Part shown: piece by piece, positions 32,901 to 44,710 of the stretch
How positions within the stretch are numbered: position 1 is the first letter of the stretch
Layout of the letters: every line of letters starts with the position of its first letter
Source of the DNA: Symbiodinium natans
Lineage: Eukaryota > Sar > Dinophyceae > Suessiales > Symbiodiniaceae
Direction: 5' to 3'
Length of the DNA: 64,000 bases
Assembly (NCBI GenBank): GCA_905221605.1
Contig: CAJNDS010002212.1
Coordinates: 60,001-124,000 of the forward strand
Made by a program: the position numbers and the translations under genes
The notes under the pieces: model-generated
What the model saw: only the letters and a program-made list of their open reading frames with translations
What the model was told of the DNA's origin: nothing
The model's database searches: none

Positions 32901-34701
32901 TAACCGTTATGAGCAGCTGGGACCCTTTGGAAAGGCATCGGCCCTGAGACAAACCCTAAACCCTAAACCCTAAACCCTAAACCCTAAACCCTAAACCCTA
33001 AACCCTAAACCCTAAACCCTAAACCCTCCCCCCCCTCTGCTTCTGACCTCGCCACTCTGCAGGGCTGCCTGAGCAAGGTCAAAGCTTCATCAAGAGGAGG
33101 GTTTAGGGTTTAGGGTTTAGGGCTTAGGGTCAAGGGTTTGGGGTTTAGGGGTGGAACCCCCAGCGCAAGCACTCTGCAAGGCCCTGCAAGGCCCTGAAGG
33201 AAGCCAGTCTTCTGGGCTGCCGGCTCGTTGCTCGGCCGCCTGTGCCTCGGCGCGGAGTTCCGCCACCTCCGCTCAGGAGAAGACTCGGAATGTGCATGTT
33301 CTGCGTGTCTATCCCGAATCCTGCTGGCAAAAGGGAACGGCGAGGATCTCCGCCCAAGCAGCATTCGCAACATGCCCGCCCAAAGCGTCGGAAGAAGGGG
33401 AATGCATGGAGTGTTCTGACCGGTGTGCCCCCAGTTGCTGCCCGGGAGCTGAGAGGCCTTTCATGCACCGGATGCGTTACTGTCAATTCGCGCACACTTT
33501 CGTTGCGACAGGCTTGGCGAAGCGCCTGGACCGGATGCCCAGCCGAGAGCCCACAAAAATCCCACAACTCCGGTCGCCCGGCATCCACATCTTTCTACGT
33601 CATAAAGGTCACTGGGTTCTCGCAGACACACCTGCAACTTTCGGCTTGGGAGACAAGCAAATTTCAAAGCTGATGCAGAAAGTTGAGAACAAGTCGACTT
33701 GGCAAAGCGCTCTGGCGCACCCCCTACGCAATGGCCGCTGCATGCCTGCAGAACATGGACTTTTCAAGATGGTACGATTTCTAGGGGCATCCGAATCCAA
33801 GAGCTTCAAAATACCTAAATCTCAAGGCAGACACCCATAACGGACGCGCACCCAGCATGAACGTCGACAAGACCGGTGGACACCAAAGCAAGTACATTTC
33901 ATGAGAGCCTTTTTAAAGTTAGTATATCATGTTGTTCATGTAATTATAGTAGATTTTCTCAAACCCTGATAATGTCAGAGCGCTAGATTATGAACATATT
34001 GTTTTGCTGCTATCCTCACACGAGTTCCTGTTTCAAAAAAGGGCCCTGCCGCTGCAGCCCCACCTCACCGTCGAAGTAGCTGCCGGCCTGGCCTAGCCTG
34101 GGACTCTTGCGGCTGACGTGAGCTAACGACCTGACGGATCACTGGCCGTACGAAATCGATACAATACAAGCAGCTGTCCCCGAGGATCTTGGCGCCGAAA
34201 GTCCTTTTCACAGGGGCTGTGCAAACGTCCGTGCTGCTCCACTGTGTACAGGCATGAGATTCCTAAAGAAGGTTGAGCGAATATTCTGTCCTTGAGCTGC
34301 TGCTCCAAGACCTCGTTGTGCGAAACCGCGGCTTTCAATGCGGCCTTGCACGAATCACACACCCGGACAGGCACATGGCAGCCATCGCAACGCGAAGCCT
34401 GTGGCATGAGCAGCATGAGCTCCAACTCTGGGAAAACTTTGGGCGCGCAAAAGCTCTCAAACCATGGCACCACCCTCCCAGTTCTGGTTGCACCTCCTCT
34501 TTGGCGAGCTGGGAGAACAGACCGGAGAAGCGGCTGGAGAGCAACTCGACATTCTGACGCGCCTTGCTGCGTGGAAACGCTTGCGTGCCGCAGTCGTCGG
34601 GGCAAAGGCTGCGGGCAACGACTTGATGGTTCTGAGCAGGGAATTCCGACATTCCCCCTTTTGCTACATACAAATGTAGGTAATCCCTCCTGAAACAACA
34701 A
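29940..34701 (-). CDS. Multi-exon coiled-coil protein with CxxC exon
   Basis: Fragments in order: about 34600-34480 (NVELLSSRFSGLFSQLAKEE), about 34430-34270 (CDGCHVPVRVCDSCKAALK, then a helix VSHNEVLEQQLKDRIF), about 33265-33180 (AEVAELRAEAQAAEQRAG), about 33095-33045, about 32400-32345, about 32020-31915 (YERQCARLQERCQAQRLV), about 31520-31440 (EASQERTAMETFHRSASCHG), about 31195-31135 (ASELAHLKSDCSQLTARP), about 30785-30690, 30590-30465, 30267-30190 (EKKMSEKAEELREKLADGKA) and about 29998-29940 (QLQLEGSHSQSLRGAIRNLR). The C-x2-C-x6-C-x2-C pattern ending in RVCDSC resembles the second half of a FYVE-type zinc finger, but the first half was not found. One gene or several cannot be decided. Start and stop were not found. 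Confidence 0.45.
30268..30472 (-). mobile_element. Introner family 2, copy 5, forming an exact GT-AG intron, with TTTAGGG inserted
   Basis: The minus-strand donor is TTGGAG|GTTCATGG inside the element's terminal repeat and the acceptor is CCAAGTAG|G at its other end, so the intron (30268-30464) is the element. It joins SGPVCALG to GEKKMSEKAEE. A TTTAGGG block at 30301-30334 is flanked by GTACTTATGAACCCAA (30285-30300) and GTACTTATGAACTCAA (30335-30350). Confidence 0.85.
31369..31394. repeat. TA microsatellite with AAATAA tract
   Basis: TATATA run preceded by AAATAAATAA repeats (31320-31370). Confidence 0.8.
31524..31642. repeat. CCCTAAA block, about 16 units
   Basis: Array with a few CCCTGAA units next to the coiled-coil exon at 31520-31440. 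Confidence 0.9.
32949..33027. repeat. CCCTAAA block, about 11 units
   Basis: Perfect array. The 32480-32940 stretch to its left is unique, with an open plus-strand frame of no recognised family. Confidence 0.9.
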
Positions 34702-34811
34702 GAATGAGATTCTCGAATTCCCTACTCAGAACCAGTAGGATGAGAGGCCAACATCTGCGGCTGCAAAGCCCGGCAGACCTCAGCGCGCCCGCAAGGTGTG
34801 TCATGATGGCA

Positions 34812-34987
34812 TCTTGGAGGTTCATGGTACTTATTAGCCCAATAATAACTGTACTTATAGCCCAATGTAGGGTTTAGGGTTTAGGGAATAATATCTGTAC
34901 TTACAACCCAATTATAACCACATTAGGGCACTTAAGGGGCTGATAAGTGGGTTATGATTGGTTAAATAAGTACCATGAACCTTTAAG
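34812..34987. mobile_element. Introner/MITE family 2, copy 6, with TTTAGGG inserted
   Basis: Ends CTTGGAGGTTCATGGTACTT and AAGTACCATGAACCTTTAAG. A 20-bp TTTAGGG insert at 34867-34886 is flanked by a 26-bp duplication (34841-34866 and 34887-34912, three mismatches) of the element's own core. Confidence 0.88.
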
Positions 34988-36132
34988 ATCAACCTTTCAG
35001 ATTCCATTTGGCACTTGGTTCTGCAACGATCAAGGCGTGTTCACCACGACAGCCATCATGAAAGTACTTAATTAAGAGGGCTGTTGGCCGTATCCATTGC
35101 CCGATGTTGCTCTTACTATGTGTTCGCTTTCTTTGCTTGCATTATTAATACGAGTCCTGTGATCTCTTGCGAATCGAAAGACCCCATGGTCATTAGCTTA
35201 CTTGTAGGAGTCTTTTGGTGGATTCCCCATGCGAACGAGAACTAACTCGAAGATGAGGAGATTCATGAGGAACAAGTTTTCCAAGCGACTTCGTAAGACT
35301 ATGTACATATGTATCCATATAGATATATATGTGTGTATATGTATGTCAATTTGAATGCTTAAATGAATGCATATAGAAAACAAATAGATACACAATACAT
35401 AATCAAAAAAACACAAAAATGTCTGTATACATTATATTACATTATATTACATTATATTATATTACATTATGATCAAGAACCGTCCAACCTTTCTCCGGGT
35501 TAATGGGGCCCAAGTGCTACATCTGGCACCAACACGGAAACGAGAGCGGCACCCCATGTCTGGCTTCCTCCTCCCACCATCGCCTCGAAACACAAGATCT
35601 TCATTTGGGGCTCAGGGTTTAGGGTTTAGGGTTTAGGGTTTCGGGTTAGGGTTCCGGGTTTGCTTTCGATGTTAGGTGCACCTTATTGGGGTCCTTGTTA
35701 CAAGGGGATCCTACTATCCGGGGGTCTGTTTTAGGGGTTCCCTATTTTCGTAAAGCTTCATCTCTGGCTTTGTTGACTGAACCCAAAGCCCAAAAAACCC
35801 AAAACTCCTTTTTTTGCATCCGGGCCTCTTCGAACACTGCCGGGTAAGAACATACCTAACTGACCTTTGAAGCTACCCTGAACCGTTAAACTTAAGCCCA
35901 ACCCTAAACCCTAAGAATGGGTCCCTGGCATGTCCATCATGCAAGGGGGCTGACCTTACTCAGATCTCAGAGCGTCTCAGGCACAAACCAATGGCCGACT
36001 ACTAAGACGCTGCTAAGACAACTGCATGGCAGGCTTCGGCAGCTGGAGTCCTCACCTGCAGCTGTCGTGTGTGCATGTGTGTGCATGTGTGTGCATGTGG
36101 GTGCATGTGTGTGGGGGCGCGCGCGAGCGCGC

Positions 36133-36230
36133 GCGCGTCAGTACGTCAGTACGTCAGTACGTCAGTACGTCAGTACGTCAGTACGTCAGTACGTCAGTGC
36201 GTCAGTGCGTCAGTGCGTCAGTTCGTGATT
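36133..36230. repeat. Tandem 8-mer GTCAGTAC
   Basis: About 12 copies of an 8-bp unit, later ones GTCAGTGC. It runs into GT/GTGTGC microsatellite DNA up to about 36445. Open frames here (Cys/Val- or Thr/His-rich) are artefacts. Confidence 0.92.
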
Positions 36231-36239
36231 CGTCAGTGT

Positions 36240-36287
36240 GTCAGTGTGTGAGTGTTTCTGTGTGTCTGTGTGTGTGTCTGTGTGTGT

Positions 36288-36330
<43 letters not shown>

Positions 36331-36445
36331 TGCGTGTGTGTGTGCGTGTGCGTGTGCGTGTGCGTGTGCGTGTGCGTGTGCGTGTGCGTGTGCGTGTGCG
36401 TGCGTGTGCGCGCGCCTGTTTTTGTCTGTCTGTGTCTGTGTGTAC
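36240..36445. repeat. GT and GTGTGC microsatellite
   Basis: Long alternating purine-pyrimidine tract, (GT)n then (GTGTGC)n. Confidence 0.95.
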
Positions 36446-36924
36446 GTTGCGCTGGCCTTCTGGCGTATGCTGCGATTGTTGACGCATTGCCGCTGCATCG
36501 TCGCATGGCTCGGTACTTATACCTTAACGAAGAACAGATAAACGCGCCAAGCTTTCGCTGCCGGCCTGTCGATGTTCTAAGTCCAGATGTACTTGCGAGG
36601 TGGCTATATACTCAACAAATCTCAACAGCACAGTCTTGGCGCTCTGCAACCGCATGAGCTGGACAGCTGAAGGAGCCAGGACGAGCAGAACCGGCAGTCT
36701 ACGAGTACGGCACAAGCGTGCGCAGCGTGCGGGTCTGATCACAGGGTGTGGCTGTGCGAGCGGCAGTTTTTGCCTGGCCTGCACATCATTTCATTCACGC
36801 TATGCGGTGAGACTTGAACTCATGCACTATGTAGGCCAGTCAGGGCTGTGTTTGGCTGGCGGGGAGGCGGTGATCACGGTCGCCATGCGGGGCCTGTCAG
36901 CCAGCATGCTCTTGCGCTCGAATA

Positions 36925-37415
36925 TTGATAATATCCATGATATAATATTAATACTATTAATAATATTAATATTGTTAATATTATTATTATTAATAACATT
37001 ATTAATATTATTAATATTATTAATATTATTAATATTATTAATATTATTAATATTATTAATATTATTAATATTATTAATATTATTAATATTATTAATATTT
37101 TTAATGCTATTAATATTATATCAATATTGTTAATATTATTAATTATTATCATTAATATCATTATTTATTAATATTATTATATTATTAATTATTTATAATT
37201 TTTAATATTAATTAATATTATTGATATTATTACTTATTATTATTATTAAATTATTATTAATATTGTTAATATTATTGACATTCTTGATATTATTAATATT
37301 ATTGATATTACTAATACTATTATTAATAATATTATTAATATTATTAATATTATTAATATTTCTAATATTATTAATATTAGTAATATTTTTTTATTATTAA
37401 TATTATTAATAATCT
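36925..37415. repeat. TTAATATTA satellite-like tract
   Basis: About 490 bp built from the unit ATTATTAAT with minor variants, almost free of G and C. The Ile/Leu-rich frames in it are artefacts. No other tract like it occurs in the window. Confidence 0.95.
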
Positions 37416-37562
37416 TCGCGGACCCTGAAGAAGTGCTGCCACATGAAGCGCCTGATGCATCGGGAGGCCTCGCGAATCATACATGGCAACCCATACTTGC
37501 TTGTGAAAAGCTCTTGTGGCTCCTGCACAGAAAGAACTGTATTTTGTCTCATCCATGACAGA
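37415..37562 (-). CDS. Possible exon, unrecognised
   Basis: Open minus-strand stretch MDETKYSSFCAGATRAFHKQ followed by VWVAMYDSRGLPMHQALHVA, with normal amino-acid composition, ending at the AT satellite. It could be a 5' exon of the coiled-coil gene to the left. No family recognised. Confidence 0.3.
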
Positions 37563-37978
37563 GGCTAAGCCGTCCCTAAGTACCAGGCGGTTGCGGCGGA
37601 GGAGGCGGTGGTGGAGAAGCCTGCCATCGGAAAAGACAAAAAAACAAAAACAACAACACGTTGCCGAAGAACACTTGCGCATTCAATCACGCTTGACCGC
37701 CTCGTCTTCGTCCTGGGAATCGAGAAGGTTGGGCTCATGGCTTGTAGTGTGTTTTCGGCCACCAGCCTAGTTGACTCGTCCGGTTTCGAGGCCTGAACCC
37801 TAAACCCTAAACCCCAAACCCTAAACTCTGAACCCTAAACCCTAAACCCCAAACCCTAAACCCTTTTTGCATCCGGACTCTAAACCCTAAATCCCAAACC
37901 CTAAATCCCAAACCCTAAACCCTAAATCCCAAACCCTATGATAGGTTCAGGATCGATCAGCTTGTGAGTCTCTACACT

Positions 37979-40900
37979 CTACAGACTGGTCCAATGGTCC
38001 TCGGTCGCTGGCTCTTCCGGCGCCTCTGGCGCCTCCTCCCAATAATAAGGGTGCAGGGTTTAGGGTTTTAGGGTAACTGTTCTTATATCCCAGTTATAAC
38101 CATACTAGGGCACTTAAGGGGCTTATAAGTGGGCTATAAGTACAGTGATAATTGGTTAGCAGGTACCCTGAACCTTCAAGTCCTCGTTGTCGGTCTCTGG
38201 GCGGCTGGGTGCAGAGGACGACACAGGTGAGGAGGACATACGTGGGACCTGCCAAGAATCATCAAAAAACACAGGAGGGAACCCTCATAAGGGACCTTAG
38301 GGACATTGGGGCTACTTAGGTATACAGGAACGATATACGGTAGAACAACGGTGAATAAGATTCAGGGTCACTTCTCGAGGCCCTCACTATATCCCTTAAA
38401 ATATATCTAAGGGTCCATGCACTTCATTATTATGTACTTGGGCCCTCAACTCCGGAATAGGAGATACTTTGAGGCCCAAGTATTCCCTATTTAGGTACAT
38501 GGACCCTTTTAGCCCTAAACCCTAAACCCTAAAGCCTAAATAGAAGTTAAGGAGTTGCGACCTCGAGCTCATACACAGATAGCGTGCCTGGCCCCTGCTT
38601 CGAGCTCGCTGCACCGCCTCCATGTAGACCTGAAAGGAGAGATTCACTTAGGGTTTAGGGTTTAGTTTAGGGTTTAGGGTTTAGGGTTTAGGGTTTAGGG
38701 TTTAGGGTTTAGGGTTTAGGGTTTAGGGTTTAGGGTTTAGGGTTTAGGGTTTAGGGTTTAGGGTTTAGGGTTTAGGGTTTAGGGTTTAGGGTCTAGGGTC
38801 TCGGGTCTAAGGCTTTCGAGGGCCCAAGAGGCCTTGTTTTTGTTTGATATAGGGTTTAGGGCTATCGTGCCCTCAACCCACAACTTCGACGCTGCGCTGC
38901 GCCGCACCAACGGCTCCAGCCGATCTGCATCAATCTGCCTCTGGCCACCCCTTCAGGCAGCCACACATCTTCATGAGCCTTAATAAGCCCTAATAAGGGA
39001 ATAGGGCCCCCCTTTCCCCCCTCCTTTCCGTCCTTATGGTATCTGCCGCAAATACTTTGCGGCAACACAAGGCATACTACCCCCCTGCATCTGGGCTTGC
39101 ATCGACAGTGACAGCCGCAACCCTTAACGCCAACGAAAACTAAAAATCCTTGAGGCCCCTGCCATCTTCAGCGCCAGGCGTAGCCGCAGAGACTTCGAAC
39201 CAAGAACCTCCTGCTGCAGAATGAAGTCCGCAAACCTCAGGAATGCTTCCCCTATAAGCCCAATAAGTTGAGAAGGGCTGAGGATTGACATGTCTCATTG
39301 TGTTTCAACAAGCGCATCCGTCAAGATCCCGCATTCAGGGAGGGATCGCGAGACCAGCTTCAAAAATGTGGAACCTTCTTGATTGATGCATGGACTACGG
39401 GCGGCGCCAGCATGCCTGAAACATCTTAAGGCTGATCGATATCTATTTCTAGATCTACATACATACATATATATATATATATGTAGATATATATATATAT
39501 ATATGTGTGTGTGTGCATATATATAGATATATATCTATATACACATAGATATAACATATATATATATATACATGCAGACTAGAGCCCCAAGCCCCGGTCA
39601 AGGACAAGGCTGCTCATCATCCTCAAATGTCTTGATGACGGCGTTGATCGACGTCACGGCCTGCGCCGGATGGCTGAGAGCAAGTCCCATGGGCCCCAAA
39701 CCCTACAAACCCTGCAAACCCCATAAACCCTACTTAAACCCTATAAACCCCCATAAACCCCAGAAACCCTAATTAAAACCCTATAACCCCTGTAAACCCC
39801 TATGAGCCCCTATAAGCCCTATAAAACCCTATACACCCTAAACCCCATGGGGCCTTCTCCTGGAAGGTGCGGAGCAGCCGGTCAGGCAGACCAAACTCCC
39901 GGATCAATTCTGCAAGGTCCTCCCCCCAGCCCCCAAGACTTCAGTGAGAGTTTCAGTTTAGGGACAGCGTTTAGGGTTTAGGGTTTAGCCCTGGGCCAAA
40001 AAGGCTAACGTTTCAATTATGGTATAGGGTTCTACATACCCCAAAAGGCCCTACTCAGCTGCTGAGTTCAACTTGTGCCAGTCGCCCTCGGCGGATGGTA
40101 CGGTACAACTTCTATTGAGTACCAGAACGAAGAAGCATCCGGCCTCATTTATGCCCGCCATGTCTGACAGGTCGCTACAGCTTCTTTCGCCCCGCGGTGG
40201 AATGCAGCTGGTTCAACGTATTTCGGAATTCTGCTACCCAGTTCCGCAAGTGCGCATGACATGCTGTTAGCAGCACCTTGATCAAGGCCTACCTTTTGAG
40301 CCAATGCTGGGCCGCTCTCAATTTGCAACAACAGAGCGGCTCACACAGCAGGCGGCAACTCGCAACTCTGATTGCTACCAGGGGTTCTCAGCGCCTGGCA
40401 AGACAAACTGCATTTTCGCCGAAGCTCTTGCGAGCGATGTCGGTGTGAGGATCATAAAATAAGCGATTAAACGGCTGCGCATTGCCGCCAGCTGTCTCAC
40501 CGCAGCGTGGCGGGGCGATTTGCGTGGTATTGCCCATATAGGTTCTTTGAAGAGTTCGGCACCTTGGCTTCATGCGCGCGCATGCATAGGGGGCAGCATA
40601 AAGCACAACGCAGTATCGCAATGCGTCGCAATGTCTCGATGCCCACCCTGCTGCAGCATTCACACTGAGGCCTGCGCACACATGTCAGAGGCTGGAAGTT
40701 CCTCAGCTTGAGAGGCAAAAGCCTTCCTCAGCAGCACCCTGCTGGGAACTCAGGCGCGAGCAGAACTCCCAACCTGGTCATTCGTCGGCGCGAGACCTTC
40801 TTCCTGTGGATTTTCTAGGCTCTACAAGCGCAAAGGTGAAGATGGCTCATGGCAATGACTGAGTTCGAGGCCTCCCCATGGATATGGTTGTGATCAGAGA

Positions 40901-42265
40901 AACCAGACTTGCCAGCATCTCTGGACAATGGTGAAACGAAAGGCATACCCCGCTTTCCAAGAGCAGGGGTATCCGTTTTTGGGGTGCCACTTTTTGGGGG
41001 GAGAGGGGGGGGGGGGGGGGGCATACAGCGAGAACATGTATCGAAATCCATTCAAACAGTCATCATCCTGCCCTTGGTGGACTCAAAAGGGCTATGCTCT
41101 TCATGACGACCCAAACCCTAAAGCCTAAACGCCCTAAACCCTAAACCCTGAGGCCTAAACCCTATAAACCCTATAAACCCTATAAGCCCATATCAGCCCT
41201 ATAAACCCTATAAACCCTGTAAATTCTATAAACCCTATAAACCCTATAATCAACCCTATCAACCCTAAACCAGCTCAAAAGTGAGTCCAGCCAGATGCTC
41301 GAAGACTATAACTGGGCACGATGCAAATTCATCGAATCCTCATGGGCCCACCTACCTGGTGCCCCGAGTACACCACACAGTACCCTTTTTTAAGGCGAAT
41401 TGTTAGGGCCTTTAAGGGGGCACCCCCGACTGCACCATCCAGTACACTTTCTGAAGGTTAATTGTTAGGGCCTTGGGGGGGGTACCAGGCAGTGGGGCCC
41501 ATGAAGACTAAGCTAAGAAACTACGTGCTTGTTCTCAGTGGGGAGTTTGAGAGTGAGGTGCTCAACTGTAGTTCTTTTTAGGGCTTTTTGTAATTAGAGG
41601 ATTCTAGTATACTACCCCAAAAAGGTACTACATAGGAGCCTTTAGGTAAAATGAGGCTAAACCGAGTTTTATAAAGTTCCATTCGTCCCTGGCTGTGCCA
41701 AGAACCAGCATGCGAACGGGCGGTGGCGGCACAGGAGCCAAGCTTAGTCCTTGCCATGTGTGCGGAACTGCAGTGGCTTTCAAGTTCTGCGGTCTAGGGA
41801 ACCCTAAACCCTAAATCCTAAACCCTGAACCCTAAACCCTAAACCCTAAATCCTCAACCCAAAAGGGTTTAGGGCTTTTCTGCACAGAAGGTACTTGGTG
41901 AAGGGTTTGGGGACGAGTCCTGGTCACCATCTTCCTCGCAAACTCTCTGGAAAATCCGGACGAACTGGTTTGACCTAAGCTTTTGCAACAAGCATTTCGC
42001 ACTGGTCGGAAGGTAGCATGAAGCACCTGAGCCACTTTTCCATTAAGTCACAAACATCCACAAATAGTTCCGTAGAGGGCCACTTGTGTGTGGGGTTGTC
42101 GCTTGGCATTAGGCCACCCAAGTTGTCGAAGCTTCTAAGCATTCTAAGCAGAGCTCCTAAGAAGTGTCTGAAGAACTCTCCTGAAAGCTGCGCGATAACC
42201 ATCAATAACTCTTTATGTCGGTGCATCCTAAAATCTGAACCCAAACAATCCCACTGAGCTCTCAT
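37979..42265 (-). CDS. Unrecognised multi-exon protein
   Basis: Fragments in order: about 42265-41975 (LMVIAQLSGEFFRHFLGALL, FVDVCDLMEKWLRCFMLPS), about 41790-41690 (PPPPVRMLVLGTARDEW), about 40130-40078, about 39935-39850 (EDLAELIREFGLPDRLLRTF), about 39695-39610 (AVTSINAVIKTFEDDEQ), about 39245-39150 (AFLRFADFILQQEVLGSKSL), about 38630-38550 (VYMEAVQRARSRGQARYL), about 38245-38180 (SSAPSRPETDNEDLK) and about 38040-37979 (EAPEAPEEPATEDHW, stop TAG). The C-terminal splice is GT-AG across a family-2 element. Soluble, helical and acidic at the C terminus. Assignment of the 42.2 kb fragment to the same gene is uncertain. Confidence 0.4.
38073..38181 (-). mobile_element. Introner family 2, copy 7, left part replaced by TTTAGGG
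   Basis: Only the right two-thirds remain, ending GTACCCTGAACCTTCAAG. TTTAGGG units occupy the left (38056-38074). The donor AAG|GTTCAGGG lies in the terminal repeat as in copy 5. Confidence 0.75.
38400..38512. mobile_element. GGTCCATGTACC-family element
   Basis: CTAAGGGTCCATGCACTTC at the left, GGTACATGGACCCTT at the right, with GGCCCAAGTATTCCCTATTT inside. Confidence 0.75.
38641..38802. repeat. TTTAGGG block, about 22 units
   Basis: One of the two longest blocks, perfect over most of its length. It starts directly beside the coiled exon at 38630-38550 and is probably intronic. Confidence 0.95.
39461..39571. repeat. TA/TATC microsatellite
   Basis: ATATATATGTAGATAT-type repeats in a probable intron. 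Confidence 0.85.
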
Positions 42266-42581
42266 GTCTCCATCTGCAGTGTGTAATCAACGCGGACCAG
42301 CTGACGCCTTCCTGCACTGTGCAGCCGCTGATCACTTCTATGGTAGGTTCCCTACATTAGGGTCCTGTTGTGAGTAGTTGCTTTATACAGATTTAGGAAA
42401 CGCCACCGCCTGCTAAACCCTAAACCCGAAACCCTAAACCCATAGACCCTAAACCCATAGACCCTGGCCCTAAACCCTAAACCCTACACCCATTGAGAGC
42501 GCTGCGGCTGGGCGCCCGAGAAGCCGATCGGCTGCTTGCCTGTCGTCGACAGCATCTCACGCGCTCGTAGGTGCCGGTTAT

Positions 42582-42756
42582 GGTTTAGGGTTTAGGGTTT
42601 AGGGTTTAGGGTTTAGGGTTTAGGGTTTAGGGTTTAGGGTTTAGGGTTTAGGGTTTAGGGTTTAGGGTTTAGGGTTTAGGGTTTAGGGTTTAGGGTTTAG
42701 GGCTTGGGGCTTGGGGTTTGGGGTTTGGGGTGTAAGGTGTAGGGTTTAGGGTGTAG
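42582..42756. repeat. TTTAGGG block, about 24 units
   Basis: The longest block, decaying into TTTGGGG and TGTAGGG at its right end. Confidence 0.95.
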
Positions 42757-43077
42757 GGACTCCCGAACTAAACCCTGAACCCTTTTTTTGTTTTTAAAAC
42801 CCAGGCTGGACTGCGACTTGCTGGGAAGAAGCACACTAAACCCTGACAACTGGGCTTGAGAAACTTGCCAGATTCAAGACGAAACCCTAAATCCTAACTC
42901 CCAAATCCTAAACCCTAAACCCTAAACCCCAAACCCTAAACCCTAAACCCTACACCCTAAACCCTGTAGTATAGGGGCCTTGATAATTCTCGCAAAAAGG
43001 TCCCAAAGGGACCATACTTTCGGGGCTCTTAATAATTAGAATAGGATTTAGGCGGGCTATTCTAGTATTAGCACTTG

Positions 43078-43140
43078 GGATGTTCCCCAGCCCTTCATAC
43101 CCCATAACGGACTGTTAGCATAAGGGGGAACATCTCAATC
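43078..43140. mobile_element. Short inverted-repeat element, GGGATGTTCCCC family
   Basis: GGGATGTTCCCCAGCCC at the left and GACTGTTAGCATAAGGGGGA at the right. Better-preserved copies are at 55908-56003 and 61797-61895. Positions 43140-44080 contain no gene I can support. Confidence 0.65.
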
Positions 43141-44158
43141 TTCTATGGTTATTGGGGAGACTTGCGGTTTCGATGGATATTTATGGTGATTATGGATACT
43201 TATGGTTCTTTTATAGTGAGTTTACGTGGTTTTACTACTGGGGCGAGTGCACATTTGGGGTTTAAGGTTTTATAGGGTTTAGGGTCGGGGCTCTGAATAC
43301 AGTTACAGCTCTCATTATCATGCTTAATCTGTTTGTATTCAAATACCAAAATCCTATACAACATGGACATGTTGAACCACAATTGGCATCGACAACTCCA
43401 CAAGTGGATTTAGATTATGCGTTTCAGTTGTTTAAACACGGCGTGCAACAACTTCGCAAGTATGACTGCTGTATACTGATGAGAAAATCTTGCACATGCC
43501 AGTGTCTTTGTGGACTTGAATTGTGTGTATGTGTGGGGGGGGGGAGGTGGGGTGACCATATATATGGCGATTATACATCTATATATATATATGTAAAGAT
43601 ATATTTGTGTGTGAGAACAGAAGTACCTATACAACATTATTTTATAAGAAAACAAATGTTGTCTTGGATGAAATATTTGAGACAAATAGTCTAAAACAAT
43701 GTCGAAATGGTCCATCCTCATTCTGCAAACAGGTATCTGCGTGTATCTAGAGTATGCCGACCTGACTATATATTCGCAAACATTCACATATGTATATATA
43801 TATATGTATATGTCTATATATATATATATGATTACAGTAGTTTATGCCGGCATACTGGTGCATGTTAGGTTTTTTTTACTTCTCGTTGGTGCTATACTGC
43901 TCATGCATGTTGGTCGTTTCCTCGAGTCCTTACAGGCACCCTAAACCCTAAACCCTAAACCCCTAAACCCCTAAACCCCTAAACCCTAAACCTTCGCAAG
44001 TGCACAGCTTCGCAGTCAACAGTGGACCGGGGTAGCCGGTTTCTACGCCTATTCTTTCCTGTCATCTTTCCTTCTGTGGTTTAGCGCAGAAGCCTGCTCA
44101 ACATATGTGTCTTTGTTTGTTTCTCTTGGGTGACACGGAGGCCGAAACCCCTCGCGCC

Positions 44159-44390
44159 GCTGCTCCCTCCCTCCCTCTCTCTCTCTCTCTTCTTCTCGTT
44201 CTCGTCCTCCAGTTCAGTTCCCCTGCACAGGAATGGCAGTCCTTCTTTCCTTCCAGCGAGCATGGCCCTGCACCGAGGCGCGCTCGACCATGCCCCCCCC
44301 CTTCTCTCCCTGTCTCTTCTCTCCCTGACTCTTCTCGCTCTCGCTCTCTCTCTCTTTCTTTCTTTCTTGGGGGCATGAGGGCCCGTGGGC

Positions 44391-44430
<40 letters not shown>

Positions 44431-44640
44431 CTTGGGGCTTGGGGGAATAACCCCCGAGCTCTAGGCGGCCCCCATGTTTTTTGTGGAGGACTTCTGTAAA
44501 AGGTGAAAGCCTCGATGACCTCCCTGTTTGTGAGCACATATTGCGAGCATATGAGGAAATGTTTTTGTTTTTTTGTTCTCTCTCTCTCTCTCTCTGTCTC
44601 TCTCCCTCCCTCCCTCCCTCCCCCTTTTTCCCATTCTTTT
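44159..44640. repeat. CT and CTTT microsatellites with G-rich hairpin ends
   Basis: (CT)n and (CTTT)n tracts repeatedly end in CTTGGGGGC- or CTTGGGGCTTGGGGG-type sequence. The same architecture recurs at 57374-57590. Lys/Glu/Arg-rich frames on the minus strand are artefacts. Confidence 0.85.
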
Positions 44641-44710
44641 GGGGATTTGTGCGATCCCCGTGCGCCGTGCAGCCCCGTTTGGGGTGGCGGACGGACGCAG
44701 GAACGACACC

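Noticed and set aside
33151..33840. Plus-strand ORF of 229 codons with a Cys/His cluster
   Set aside because: No recognisable domain, and the minus strand of its first part reads a better coiled-coil exon (AEVAELRAEAQAAEQRAG). Possible but unsupported.
36133..36230. CRISPR-like array
   Set aside because: Eight-base units in direct tandem without spacers, in a eukaryotic genome.
36026..36657. Several overlapping ORFs on both strands
   Set aside because: They are open only because GT/GTGTGC and 8-mer repeats contain no stop codons.
36600..37161. Ile/Leu-rich membrane-like ORFs
   Set aside because: Translation of the TTAATATTA satellite.
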